Assembly: GCF_024231755.1 (NCBI RefSeq)
Contig: NZ_JAAEQH010000120.1
Coordinates: forward strand, 1 to 40,945
Direction: 5' to 3'
DNA length: 40,945 bases
Source of the DNA: Neptuniibacter sp.
GTDB lineage: Bacteria > Pseudomonadota > Gammaproteobacteria > Pseudomonadales > Balneatricaceae
Below are positions 1 through 6,697 of the stretch, in pieces. The position numbers and the translations under genes are program-made. The notes under the pieces are model-generated. The model worked only from the letters and a program-made list of their open reading frames with translations, searched no databases and was not told the origin of the DNA. Positions within the stretch are counted from its first letter, which is position 1. The number at the start of each line of letters is the position of its first letter.

Positions 1-89
1 ACAGTCACAGGGCCAAGTTCCAACTTCCCCTGGAACCGGGGAGGAGATAAACCCCTTCCCCTTGCATACCAAGCAATCCGGATGACCGC

Positions 90-797
90 TCATACCACCA
101 GCTCCATGCCCTTATAGGGATTTTGGAAAGGGATATCATCGTCCTCAAAATTGGCAGGACTGTTTGGCGATGGCGCAGGGGTTTGCTGTGGTGCCGGAGC
201 CGGTCTTTGCGCTGCTGGTGGCTGCGCTGGAGCCTTACCCTGCTTTTTTACCATGTATCCCTCTTTAATCATGCTCTGGTTATCCCAGCCTTGCTCCATA
301 AACGCAGCGTAGTCCGCACCATTAGCTTTAGGCGTCAGAACATAACCGTTAGGGATTTGAGGGTTCGCGGGAGCCTGTTGAGGGGCAGGTGCGGCTCTCT
401 TGGCTTCTGGATAAGCGCCTTGGCTATCAGCACGCTGTTGTCCTGATCCGTTAGAGCTGCCCAACATCTGCATCTGGCCATTCATATCCACGACAATTTC
501 GGTGGTGTAACGATCATTACCGTTGTTGTCTTCCCATTTACGGGTGCGGAGAGCGCCTTCTAAGTAAACCTGTGAGCCTTTACGCAAATACTCTCCTGCT
601 ACTTCGGCTAAGCGCCCAAAGAAAACAACCTTATGCCACTCGGTTCGCTCCTGTATTTCGTCTGTCTCTTTGTCCTTCCAGCTTTCGGAAGTAGCTACTG
701 TAATATTTGTAACGGCGTTACCATTTGGCATGTAACGCACTTCTGGGTCGCCGCCCAAGTTACCAACTAGAATTACTTTGTTTACTCCGCGAGCCAT
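90..797 (-). CDS. ssb: Single-stranded DNA-binding protein, phage type
   Basis: SSB coats single-stranded DNA and recruits repair and replication partners through its acidic C-terminal tip. Residues 1 to about 110 form the OB fold ([21 protein letters not shown], later [21 protein letters not shown]). The rest is a Q/P/A-rich linker interrupted near residues 150-185 by a more ordered-looking stretch ([16 protein letters not shown]). At 235 residues it is longer than most bacterial SSBs (about 165-180). The acidic tip DDDIPF is present but is not terminal: ten more residues ([11 protein letters not shown] region) follow it. It is the last gene of the leftward replication operon in view, and its start codon overlaps the stop of the gene before it (TAATG). 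Confidence 0.95.
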   Translation of the reverse strand: MARGVNKVILVGNLGGDPEVRYMPNGNAVTNITVATSESWKDKETDEIQERTEWHKVVFFGRLAEVAGEYLRKGSQVYLEGALRTRKWEDNNGNDRYTTEIVVDMNGQMQMLGSSNGSGQQRADSQGAYPEAKRAAPAPQQAPANPQIPNGYVLTPKANGADYAAFMEQGWDNQSMIKEGYMVKKQGKAPAQPPAAQRPAPAPQQTPAPSPNSPANFEDDDIPFQNPYKGMELVV

Positions 798-1054
798 TAA
801 CTAGCATCCTCATCATCATTTAAGTAAGACTCCAACGCCCAAGCTGGTCGCCCTATACGTTCAAGATCAATCTGGGCATACTTTTCTGGCGACACCTTGT
901 GCCAACCTACTACCCCAGTGAAAACCCAGCAGCCGCCGCGCCATTTGCGATAAGCCTTCCAACCCTTTAGCCAGGCATTCAGAGCGAAACCGAATACAGC
1001 AGCCATCAATAGCAGGAACCCGACTACCAAATAGAAACCGATCGTCTCAGCCAT
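797..1054 (-). CDS. Small membrane protein, hypothetical
   Basis: This 85-residue protein has one strong hydrophobic segment at about residues 6-28 ([19 protein letters not shown]), followed by a basic, tryptophan-rich soluble tail ([16 protein letters not shown]) and an acidic end. It is probably anchored in the inner membrane with the tail in the cytoplasm. A strong GGAGG ribosome-binding site lies 5 bases before the ATG, inside the upstream gene, so the two are translationally coupled. I do not recognise the family, and neighbouring replication genes give no firm clue to its role. Confidence 0.75.
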   Translation of the reverse strand: MAETIGFYLVVGFLLLMAAVFGFALNAWLKGWKAYRKWRGGCWVFTGVVGWHKVSPEKYAQIDLERIGRPAWALESYLNDDEDAS

Positions 1055-1328
1055 TAGCGCCTCCTTGTAACTCCTGAGCTTTATGATCTAAAACGCTGAA
1101 TGCCTCTTTGGTCTTTCCGAGTAATAAATATGCTCTCGCCTTCAAGACAGCGTCCGCAGACCCTGCTTCACGTTTCGCTTTGGCACGTCGGTCAGCTGCT
1201 CGCTTGGAGGCAGCTTTATTGCGACAGGCTTTACAGATGTGTTCGTACCCATCGGCATTAGCCTGGTACGGGTAAAACTCACTGATAGGCTTAACCGCCT
1301 CGCACTTATTGCACTTTTTGGTTTGCAT
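1047..1328 (-). CDS. Small zinc-ribbon-like protein
   Basis: This 93-residue protein begins with two cysteine pairs (CNKC near residue 6 and CKAC near residue 33) around an aromatic stretch (FYPYQANADGYEHIC), which suggests one bound zinc ion. The arrangement resembles the N-terminal part of phage HNH-associated and recombination zinc proteins, but no HNH catalytic motif follows. The middle is very basic (SKRAADRRAKAKREAG) and could contact nucleic acid. It overlaps both neighbours by a few bases, which fits a tightly packed phage operon. Its function is unknown. Confidence 0.75.
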   Translation of the reverse strand: MQTKKCNKCEAVKPISEFYPYQANADGYEHICKACRNKAASKRAADRRAKAKREAGSADAVLKARAYLLLGKTKEAFSVLDHKAQELQGGANG

Positions 1329-1879
1329 TACACAGCACCCCAGCTCTGAGTTAACCAGTACAGAGAGAAGCCACCGAATAGCGCCTCACTAGACCAGCTT
1401 TCAGTCGATCGCTTAGCTGAGTCCTTGTGCAGAATCTTTTTGATCGCTTCCTCGGCTGTAGCGTTGTTATCCAGCATGTAGACAGCCCGCTGGTAACTGA
1501 GGCGACCAACGCCGTTTTCCTCGATGATCTTTGTTGGTGTAGGCCATAAGGCGCGATCGGCAGGTAAGCCCTTGAGATACTCCACCAGCCCGTACAAACG
1601 ATCGTGGTATTCTTTTTTCTTCGCGGCTTTCGAGCGCTCTATCGCTTCTTGGGTTGGCCCGCTTTTCCGAACTTCTGCGATCGCTGTCTCTGCAGGGACG
1701 CCATAGTCGACCATGTACTGTGCACGCTTAAACCCAAGCGCTGAGGAGTTGTGCGCCTTGTAGATTGACCTCGCTACCAGAGTCTCGCTTGCAGGTGCTG
1801 CTTTAATCACCTCAGCCATAGCGTTTAGGGCTTCGCGGTGCTTATCGAATAACGCTTCTTGTGCTTTGGATGTGTTCAT
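1328..1879 (-). CDS. Hypothetical phage protein with an internal duplication
   Basis: I do not recognise this 183-residue protein. Two similar stretches can be seen: LGFKRAQYMVDYGVPAETAI near residue 55 and LSYQRAVYMLDNNATAEEAI near residue 130. Each looks like a short helix-turn-helix-like unit, so the protein may be an internal duplication that binds DNA or protein. A TTG six bases upstream is also possible; ATG is preferred because a GGGG stretch lies about 9 bases before it. The gene sits between the P-like protein and a zinc protein in the replication operon. Confidence 0.75.
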   Translation of the reverse strand: MNTSKAQEALFDKHREALNAMAEVIKAAPASETLVARSIYKAHNSSALGFKRAQYMVDYGVPAETAIAEVRKSGPTQEAIERSKAAKKKEYHDRLYGLVEYLKGLPADRALWPTPTKIIEENGVGRLSYQRAVYMLDNNATAEEAIKKILHKDSAKRSTESWSSEALFGGFSLYWLTQSWGAV

Positions 1880-1881
1880 AA

Positions 1882-2541
1882 TCAAAACCCCGCCTTCAGC
1901 ATTGCCAGCGTTGCGTTGCCTGCACGCTTGTTTTGTTCTGTGTTTACTTTCTTGCCGTTGTCGTGCTGCTCAAGCTTGTTCGCTTCTGGCTTAGGGATGG
2001 TGAACGTAACGCCTGCCATAGCCTGTTTGCAGATTTCCTCGTAAGCCTTCTTAAAAATTGGAAATGCTTCGATACGAGGAGCGGTACCCACCATGGTCCA
2101 GCCTGTTGTTTTGCCTGCGTGGTATACCGCTGGGTGGCTCCAAGGCTTTTTCGATGGGGAGCGGTATTTGTCCGCTGCTTCCTGGTATGCCGCCTCAACG
2201 TTTGGCAGGCCGATTTCAGTTGGATCCGGTGTACACCAAGAAACGAACTTACCAACCGATGGGAAGAAATCGCTTGGATCCTTACGTGCTTGGCGAACCC
2301 CCATAGCTACCTGCTCATGGCTGCGAATACCGTTCTCTACAAACGCTCTGACGAACTGGGCTTTTTGCGCGTTCAGGTCTTCCGGTTTTGGGATCATCGT
2401 GCGCCAAGCGGGCTTGATCTCCATCAGGGTTTCAAAAAGCTTGTTAACAAGATCCATGGCTTGTTGATTCAGCTGACGGTTCGGTTCAGGTCTCGGCTGG
2501 CTCATCGCATGAACAGCCTGGTCTAATACGCTAACTTCCAT
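1882..2541 (-). CDS. Replication protein P-like (helicase loader)
   Basis: The protein resembles lambda P-family replication proteins, which capture the host DnaB helicase and bring it to the initiator at the phage origin. Supporting features are the length (219 residues), the helical N-terminal half (NQQAMDLVNKLFETLMEIKPAW), the SVGKFVSWC motif near residue 95, and its place directly downstream of an O-like gene. The initiator's TGA overlaps the start region. ATG is preferred over the GTG three bases earlier because a GGAGG lies about 7 bases before the ATG. The C-terminal tail is rich in K, N and Q. The family call is fairly sure; helicase loading is inferred. Confidence 0.8.
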   Translation of the reverse strand: MEVSVLDQAVHAMSQPRPEPNRQLNQQAMDLVNKLFETLMEIKPAWRTMIPKPEDLNAQKAQFVRAFVENGIRSHEQVAMGVRQARKDPSDFFPSVGKFVSWCTPDPTEIGLPNVEAAYQEAADKYRSPSKKPWSHPAVYHAGKTTGWTMVGTAPRIEAFPIFKKAYEEICKQAMAGVTFTIPKPEANKLEQHDNGKKVNTEQNKRAGNATLAMLKAGF

Positions 2542-3479
2542 CACAGGGCCTCCGGATCGTTGAGTAGCTCAACCCAAGAATTATCGTTGTGGTCAAAATC
2601 ACTGACGTGGCTGCACTTCTTGCCGGTTTGCTTGTCAGCGATCGCGTATTTGATCTGGCTTAGGAGTTTGTGCTCCCAGCCGCCTTGGGTCAGTACGTCG
2701 CCCCGGCCTTCCCAGTAGCTGCGGAACTCGCCGAGTATGTTTTCCTGCTGTTCCAGAGTTAACTGGTCGATCAGTACGCCAGAGGCTTTGCAGCGTTCAG
2801 GGAAGCTGGTACGGGGCATCCACTCGAAGTGCATCGGGAAACGCTTTTGGTTTTTCAGGTGCGCAGCGGTTTGCAGGGTTGCGTCAGTTTGGAATAACCG
2901 ATCGAGGTTGCTGTTGCTGGTGGGCGGGTTTTCGACCTCACTCGGATAATTAACACCCTGCTCCACCATCAACGGTTCACTGATAGGTTCTACTGGTAGG
3001 TTCTGCGTACCGTTTTCGGTACTATTCAACGTACCGTTTTCGGTACTATTGGCCGGTAAATTCGGTACTGTTCCGTTTTCGGTACTATTCCGTTTTTGGG
3101 CCTGTTTAGTAGTGGCGTTTTCGGGCTTATTATTACCGTCATCACATACTGTTCCGTTTTCGGTACTGTTCCGTTTTCGGTACTGTTTATTCGGCTGGTC
3201 TTCATGCCGGTTATTCACTCCAATTAGCCGGTAAACAACCACCTTCCCTGTCGAGCCTTTGCGCATCCCAGTGTCTTCAATAAAGCCACCAGCGATTAGC
3301 AGGCGAAGACTTGCATTAACAGTTTTACGGTTCTGCTCAGTATCTTTTGCAATGGTAGCCATTGAAGGCCAAGCAGTATTATCAGCACCAGCACGATCGG
3401 CCAGAGCAAGCAAAACAGCTTTGGCTGTAGACTTACCTGTTGTCTGCTGCCAGGCCCAAGAGGTTGCATCTACGCTCAT
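2541..3479 (-). CDS. O-like phage replication initiator (HTH + DnaT-like domain)
   Basis: This 312-residue protein has three parts. Residues 1 to about 85 form a winged-helix domain (STAKAVLLALADRAG, PSMATIAKDTEQNRKTVNAS). Residues about 95-165 form a low-complexity linker in which NSTENGT occurs several times. Residues about 215-285 resemble the DnaT/primosomal DNA-binding domain (FRSYWEGRGDVLTQGGWEHK). It is the likely origin-binding initiator that recruits the P-like protein. The repeated linker is the translation of a run of palindromic DNA repeats, matching the lambda arrangement in which the origin lies inside gene O. It lies between the Rha-type regulator and the P-like gene. Confidence 0.85.
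   Translation of the reverse strand: MSVDATSWAWQQTTGKSTAKAVLLALADRAGADNTAWPSMATIAKDTEQNRKTVNASLRLLIAGGFIEDTGMRKGSTGKVVVYRLIGVNNRHEDQPNKQYRKRNSTENGTVCDDGNNKPENATTKQAQKRNSTENGTVPNLPANSTENGTLNSTENGTQNLPVEPISEPLMVEQGVNYPSEVENPPTSNSNLDRLFQTDATLQTAAHLKNQKRFPMHFEWMPRTSFPERCKASGVLIDQLTLEQQENILGEFRSYWEGRGDVLTQGGWEHKLLSQIKYAIADKQTGKKCSHVSDFDHNDNSWVELLNDPEAL
3007..3183. other. Candidate phage replication origin with five palindromic iterons
   Basis: Five 16-bp palindromic copies lie inside the initiator gene. GTACCGTTTTCGGTAC starts at 3007 and 3031, and GTTCCGTTTTCGGTAC starts at 3070, 3151 and 3168. A degenerate copy begins near 3087 and a lone CGGTAC lies at 3063. The arms GTACCG and CGGTAC are perfectly complementary around TTTT. 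Position inside the O-like gene is as in lambda, where O binds iterons in its own gene. Origin function is inferred. Confidence 0.65.
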
Positions 3480-3481
3480 TG

Positions 3482-4165
3482 TTAAGCTACATCCTTAATT
3501 AAGCCCATGCGTTTACTTATCCAGGCAATGCCTTCAGGGGTGAAACGAGTTTGCTGGTACGCATAGCCATTGGACTCACCTGTTTTAACAGTGAAGTACC
3601 CCTTGTGCTGGTAGCTCGCGAAAGGCAAAAGGTTTCCTGACTGTCTAAATAGGATCTTTTCAATCTCCATCTGGGTAATAAAATCACGTTCTTTGACACC
3701 AAGAACCTTAGCTACTTCACGCATACTCTTAGTAGAACGGGTTTCAACGTACCGCTCGACAAACTCAACTGCAGGCTTCTGCTCTTTGATTAGCTTTTGC
3801 TGCTCTTCAACCTGGTCCGCTAGGTCTGCTGCTAGTCGCAGTGCCTCTGGCAAAGTCTGAGGTATCGATACGGCATTCCTACCTTCAAGCTCTTGCCAGC
3901 GATCCACTAGTCTTGCTGTGAATTCAGGTGATAGCTGAGCAACAACCACATAACTGTCACGCTTGTTAATATGGAACTGCTGATATGTTTGCTTATTCTG
4001 GGGGTGGGTGTACGCCGTTGGCGTGTACCTGGCTATAGCGCCTTTATCAATCAGTCGCTCAATTGTTCGACATACATCTGGATGCCTTGAATCAACAACT
4101 TCCGCAATCTCTCGACTGCTCATTGTGAGTGGATGATTATTGAATTGCTTAACCATGTCGTTCAT
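3482..4165 (-). CDS. Rha-family phage regulatory protein with KilAC/antirepressor domain
   Basis: This 227-residue protein combines an N-terminal Rha-type domain (residues 10 to about 105; SSREIAEVVDSRHPDVCRTIE and FHINKRDSYVVVAQLSPEF) with a coiled segment (about 115-145) and a C-terminal KilAC/ANT-type DNA-binding domain (about 150-222; VAKVLGVKERDFITQMEIEKI, FTPEGIAWISKRMG). Such proteins act as phage regulators or antirepressors during lytic growth. A GAGGT ribosome-binding site lies 6 bases before the ATG. Two GTGAC palindromes sit 115-160 bases upstream and may control it. The gene heads the replication segment of the leftward operon. Confidence 0.85.
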   Translation of the reverse strand: MNDMVKQFNNHPLTMSSREIAEVVDSRHPDVCRTIERLIDKGAIARYTPTAYTHPQNKQTYQQFHINKRDSYVVVAQLSPEFTARLVDRWQELEGRNAVSIPQTLPEALRLAADLADQVEEQQKLIKEQKPAVEFVERYVETRSTKSMREVAKVLGVKERDFITQMEIEKILFRQSGNLLPFASYQHKGYFTVKTGESNGYAYQQTRFTPEGIAWISKRMGLIKDVA

Positions 4166-4279
4166 AATTACCTCATCGTTTCATTACCCGCCGATGCTGC
4201 GTCAACAGCGTTTGAGGCGGGTTTTGTTTTGATAGCCCCTGTACATCCAGCAAGATTCCGGGGGCCCTCTTTCTTCTCT

Positions 4280-4325
4280 GTGACCTGTCACGCTTCCCTA
4301 ATTACTCAGATTTGTGACGTGTCAC
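4280..4325. promoter_or_regulatory. Pair of 12-bp palindromes GTGAC[C/G]TGTCAC
   Basis: Two near-identical inverted repeats, GTGACCTGTCAC at 4280-4291 and GTGACGTGTCAC at 4314-4325, are spaced 34 bases centre to centre. They lie between the LuxR-type HTH gene and the Rha-type gene, upstream of the latter. This pattern fits a dimeric regulator acting on the replication operon. The binding protein is unknown; the LuxR-type product next door is one candidate. Confidence 0.5.
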
Positions 4326-4332
4326 TCAAGGC

Positions 4333-4569
4333 TTACATTCCGAGCGCGTTAGTCTTCATCCCAGGGTTTAGATATTTCAAATAAGCAACGGCAGCCGCTG
4401 TCCGGTTATGTACACCAAGATGCTCGTGTATCTTGTTTACGTGGCACTTAACCGTTCTTTCAGAAATCCCAAGGTCACAAGCGATCACGTAATTCGTTTT
4501 ACCCTGAACCACTCGCTCTAGGATCGTCATCTGTTGCTGTGTCAGGTCTTTAATCTTGTCGCTTGCCAT
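4333..4569 (-). CDS. Small LuxR-type HTH transcriptional regulator
   Basis: The 78-residue protein is essentially only a GerE/LuxR-type DNA-binding domain (LTQQQMTILERVVQGKTNYV, IACDLGISERTVKCHVNKIH, LGVHNRTAAAV). It has no receiver or ligand domain. In lambda the corresponding place after cro is held by cII, so it may be the regulator that activates a phage promoter. Start choice is uncertain: ATG 4569 is given, but a TTG at 4578 has a closer AAGG ribosome-binding site. Two palindromic sites lie just downstream, before the Rha-type gene. Confidence 0.8.
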   Translation of the reverse strand: MASDKIKDLTQQQMTILERVVQGKTNYVIACDLGISERTVKCHVNKIHEHLGVHNRTAAAVAYLKYLNPGMKTNALGM

Positions 4570-5025
4570 AACTATCAATTACCTTTGTTGTTTACCGCCA
4601 AAACCCCAATTAAGGGGCTCAAGTTTGCCTCCCATTTCGCCCACCAGCGGGAGGTATTCTGGCGTTCAAGGTCATCACCTTACCTTGGGCTACTGCTTAT
4701 TCACTTGCCTGCGCTTTTACGTGCCCCCGGCATTGCCGTAGGAAGTGGGCTTAACGGGTGCTTGGAGAACCTTAACCATGGGAATTGAAACCCCGGCTAA
4801 AGCGCACCGCTAACAAAACAAGCATGGCGAACAGATAGCGCTGTACTACTCTACTTCTGGCCTTGCTTCTTTAAAGGCTTTCATTGAAAGCCCTTAAAAA
4901 AGCCCCCGAGCAACCGGGGTAAATCTGCGTTAACAGACAGGATGACAAGAGCAATGTTGTGATTCAGTTTTTACCTGTATGAATCAACAGGCACCTCAAT
5001 GGGCTAAAAAAAATAGCTGCGAGAG
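4570..5025 (-). other. Non-coding stretch between Cro-like and LuxR-type genes
   Basis: There is no convincing gene in this 456-base stretch. Read leftward it holds a boxA-like TGCTCTTGTCA (4943-4953), a terminator hairpin (4895-4919), a second hairpin GGCTTTC-ATT-GAAAGCC near 4875-4891, a CCTCCC...GGGAGG inverted repeat (4629-4656), and a CCCC-TTAATT-GGGG stem followed by TTTT (about 4603-4621). An 18-codon reading frame (MTLNARIPPAGG start) with an AAGG ahead lies near 4615-4671 on the minus strand and cannot be confirmed. The layout recalls the lambda nutR-tR1 region, which would allow antitermination control. Confidence 0.45.
4895..4919 (-). terminator. Rho-independent terminator after the Cro-like gene
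   Basis: On the minus strand CCCCG-GTTGCT-CGGGG is followed by GC and a run of six T. It lies about 105 bases after the Cro-like stop, comparable in place to tR1 of lambda. It would reduce transcription into the rest of the leftward operon unless antitermination occurs. Confidence 0.65.
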
Positions 5026-5262
5026 CTATGCTGTTAAATATTCAGGAAACGACTGTGGATTCAACTGATGGGGCGCGACTTCAAAATTTCCAAGCTTACA
5101 AAGTTCAGCAGTATGCGAATCTGGCACTTTTTCAACCTGCCACCACTTCCTTACAGCTCGTTCACCTAGATCAAAATGCTTAGATACAGCCTCAACTCCA
5201 CCAGCAGCATTGATCGCTTTCTTAATTAGCTCAGATTTAGTACTCATCGGCTTATCCAACAA
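5026..5262 (-). CDS. Cro/YdaS-like repressor
   Basis: This 78-residue single-domain HTH protein resembles the Cro/YdaS-type group: LIKKAINAAGGVEAVSKHFD, then LGERAVRKWWQVEKVPD and a short C-terminal tail. It is divergently transcribed from the CI-like repressor, with a 100-base operator region between them, as expected for the lytic-side repressor. The ATG at 5247 (MSTKSEL) is an alternative start and would give 73 residues. It is the first gene of the leftward lytic operon. Confidence 0.8.
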   Translation of the reverse strand: MLDKPMSTKSELIKKAINAAGGVEAVSKHFDLGERAVRKWWQVEKVPDSHTAELCKLGNFEVAPHQLNPQSFPEYLTA

Positions 5263-5280
5263 TGATTTTCACACATAATA

Positions 5281-5349
5281 GAACCACATATTCTATATGT
5301 AAAGAGCTGATAGTTCTATTTTTGTATGCAACTATGGAACTCTAAGTTC
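5281..5349. promoter_or_regulatory. Immunity operator region (13-bp palindromes)
   Basis: The 100-base gap between the divergent Cro-like and CI-like genes contains GAACCACATATTC (5281-5293) and a perfect GAACT-CTA-AGTTC (5337-5349). Between them a pair of ATAGTT/AACTAT arms spans 5310-5335. The two 13-bp sites share the GAA...TTC ends of three sites upstream of the second early operon, so the same repressor probably controls both. Which protein binds is inferred from lambdoid logic. Confidence 0.65.
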
Positions 5350-5362
5350 TGCGGAATAATTC

Positions 5363-5815
5363 ATGGAAAGGTCAGAAGAAGAAAAGCAACTGTTTGGTGA
5401 TCGCATATCTGGATTAATCATGCAGGCGGGCTACAAGAGAAGCGGGCGTGGCGACCTTTCTGGCACCACTGTGCCTAATTGCAGCGCATTCGCCAAAGCT
5501 TACGTCAAGCATACTAACGAGAAGCTCTCTTATAAATCGGTTGAAAAATGGTGCCGAGGAGAAAGCTTCTGTGAGACCAAGAGAATACCTGCGCTATGTG
5601 AATTATTAGAAACAGATCGCGACTTCCTCATGGGCGGCGTTGAGAGCTCCTCTGTATTAGATAACACATCGCCAGAGCTTCAGGCCCTTATGGATATGGC
5701 AACCCCTCGCTCACAGTCGATTATCGAACAAATTGCAGAAGCGGCTAACCAAGGGCGCTTAACAGAAGATGATCTTACCCTGCTTAAAAGTATTGCGGAT
5801 AGATTTCAGAAGTAA
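5363..5815 (+). CDS. CI-like prophage repressor without peptidase domain
   Basis: This 150-residue protein has an N-terminal HTH region (about residues 8-70: FGDRISGLIMQAGYKRSGRG, then YKSVEKWCRGESFCETKRIPALCELLE) and a short helical C-terminal part (residues about 95-150). The position, divergent to the Cro-like gene across palindromic operators, indicates the lysogeny repressor. The S24/LexA-like peptidase domain of lambda CI is absent, so induction by RecA-stimulated self-cleavage is unlikely and another route must exist. Its stop codon overlaps the ribosome-binding site of the HipA-like kinase gene, so the two are expected to be expressed together in the lysogen. Confidence 0.8.
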   Translation: MERSEEEKQLFGDRISGLIMQAGYKRSGRGDLSGTTVPNCSAFAKAYVKHTNEKLSYKSVEKWCRGESFCETKRIPALCELLETDRDFLMGGVESSSVLDNTSPELQALMDMATPRSQSIIEQIAEAANQGRLTEDDLTLLKSIADRFQK

Positions 5816-5827
5816 GGAGTAGTGCTG

Positions 5828-6697
5828 ATGGAAGGCACAATGGAACTGCTGCCAATTGAAATAGCTTATACAGTACCAAAACTTGACAAATCAGCAGATT
5901 GCAAGGCTTACTGCATAGGCACCGACTCAAATAAATATGCTGTAAAAACAACCTCCGATAACCCAGACTACCCTTTTGCACCTTTTGATGAACTGTTCTG
6001 CTATGAACTTGCGCGACACTGCGGTGTGGCAGTGCCCCAATATAATCTTTTGCTCGACAAAAACGGCCAATATGCTTTTGGGTCTGCCTTTGAGGGCGGC
6101 GTGGTTGATAACGGCATTATTGCTATTTTAACTGAAATAATTAAACAACAGATTGCCCCAGAAGCCATAGATGTCTATATCCAGAAGCTAACAACAATTT
6201 ATGTGCTGGACCTATTTGTCCACAATGAAGATCGCCACAAAGATAATTACCTGGTTAAAGATGTTGGCGGTCAAAAAGCATTAATGGCGATGGACTTTGG
6301 TCGCAGCTGGACCAGCCTGAACTGCCCTATTGACCGAACTGGCGATTTCTCGCCTACCCGACTACCCTTTTATTACCTATCACCACCGCATCCAACTAAC
6401 AACGATCCATCAAACACATGGAAAGCGGCGCATTTTATTTGGTCTCCAAATTGCTTGGGCGGATTAAGCGGAAAGACTCTTTTTGATACACTAGAAAAGC
6501 TTGATAACTTAACCCCAAACAAGCTTCGGTATATACTTCGCAAGTCTCCCGACGAATGGTGTAGTGAAGACCGCAAGCTTCGCATTATAGAATGGTGGGG
6601 ATCCACTTCCTTCAAAGAAAGGATAGATGCAATTAAGCTAGGGTTTACAAATGGCAACTTGGTATCGTTACACAGTGCTTCGGGTCTGCCCCGATAA
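5828..6697 (+). CDS. HipA-like kinase-family protein
   Basis: This 289-residue protein shows the HipA-like kinase signature: FAPFDELFCYELARHCGV near residue 55 for the N-lobe, LFVHNEDRHKDNYLV near residue 137 for the catalytic loop (H..NEDRH..N), and AMDFGRSW near residue 158 for the metal-binding DFG. It lacks the N-terminal HipA subdomain of classical HipA and has no HipB partner next to it. AAGGAG overlaps the stop of the repressor gene, 8 bases before the chosen ATG; a GTG six bases earlier is too close. The next gene, DUF3037, overlaps its end by 47 bases. A role in toxin or phage-exclusion activity in lysogens is inferred from position only. Confidence 0.8.
   Translation: MEGTMELLPIEIAYTVPKLDKSADCKAYCIGTDSNKYAVKTTSDNPDYPFAPFDELFCYELARHCGVAVPQYNLLLDKNGQYAFGSAFEGGVVDNGIIAILTEIIKQQIAPEAIDVYIQKLTTIYVLDLFVHNEDRHKDNYLVKDVGGQKALMAMDFGRSWTSLNCPIDRTGDFSPTRLPFYYLSPPHPTNNDPSNTWKAAHFIWSPNCLGGLSGKTLFDTLEKLDNLTPNKLRYILRKSPDEWCSEDRKLRIIEWWGSTSFKERIDAIKLGFTNGNLVSLHSASGLPR

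Noticed and set aside
123-446. Plus-strand reading frame opposite ssb
   Set aside because: Its composition is that of a shadow of the SSB gene on the other strand, and it has no ribosome-binding site.
1933-2526. Long plus-strand frame opposite the P-like gene
   Set aside because: The minus-strand P-like protein is recognisable and the plus frame has no family resemblance, so it is a shadow.
3007-3183. Repeat cluster considered as a CRISPR array
   Set aside because: Spacing is irregular, the units are short palindromes within an open reading frame, and no cas genes are near. Iterons explain it better.
3007-3183. NSTENGT repeats read as protein glycosylation sequons
   Set aside because: The repeats follow from the palindromic DNA units in a cytoplasmic phage initiator, so there is no reason to invoke glycosylation.
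4753-4763. TTAACGGGTGC upstream of the LuxR-type gene as another attC
   Set aside because: Only this one box resembles the attC family; the matching right half and a GTTA crossover box are not present in order.
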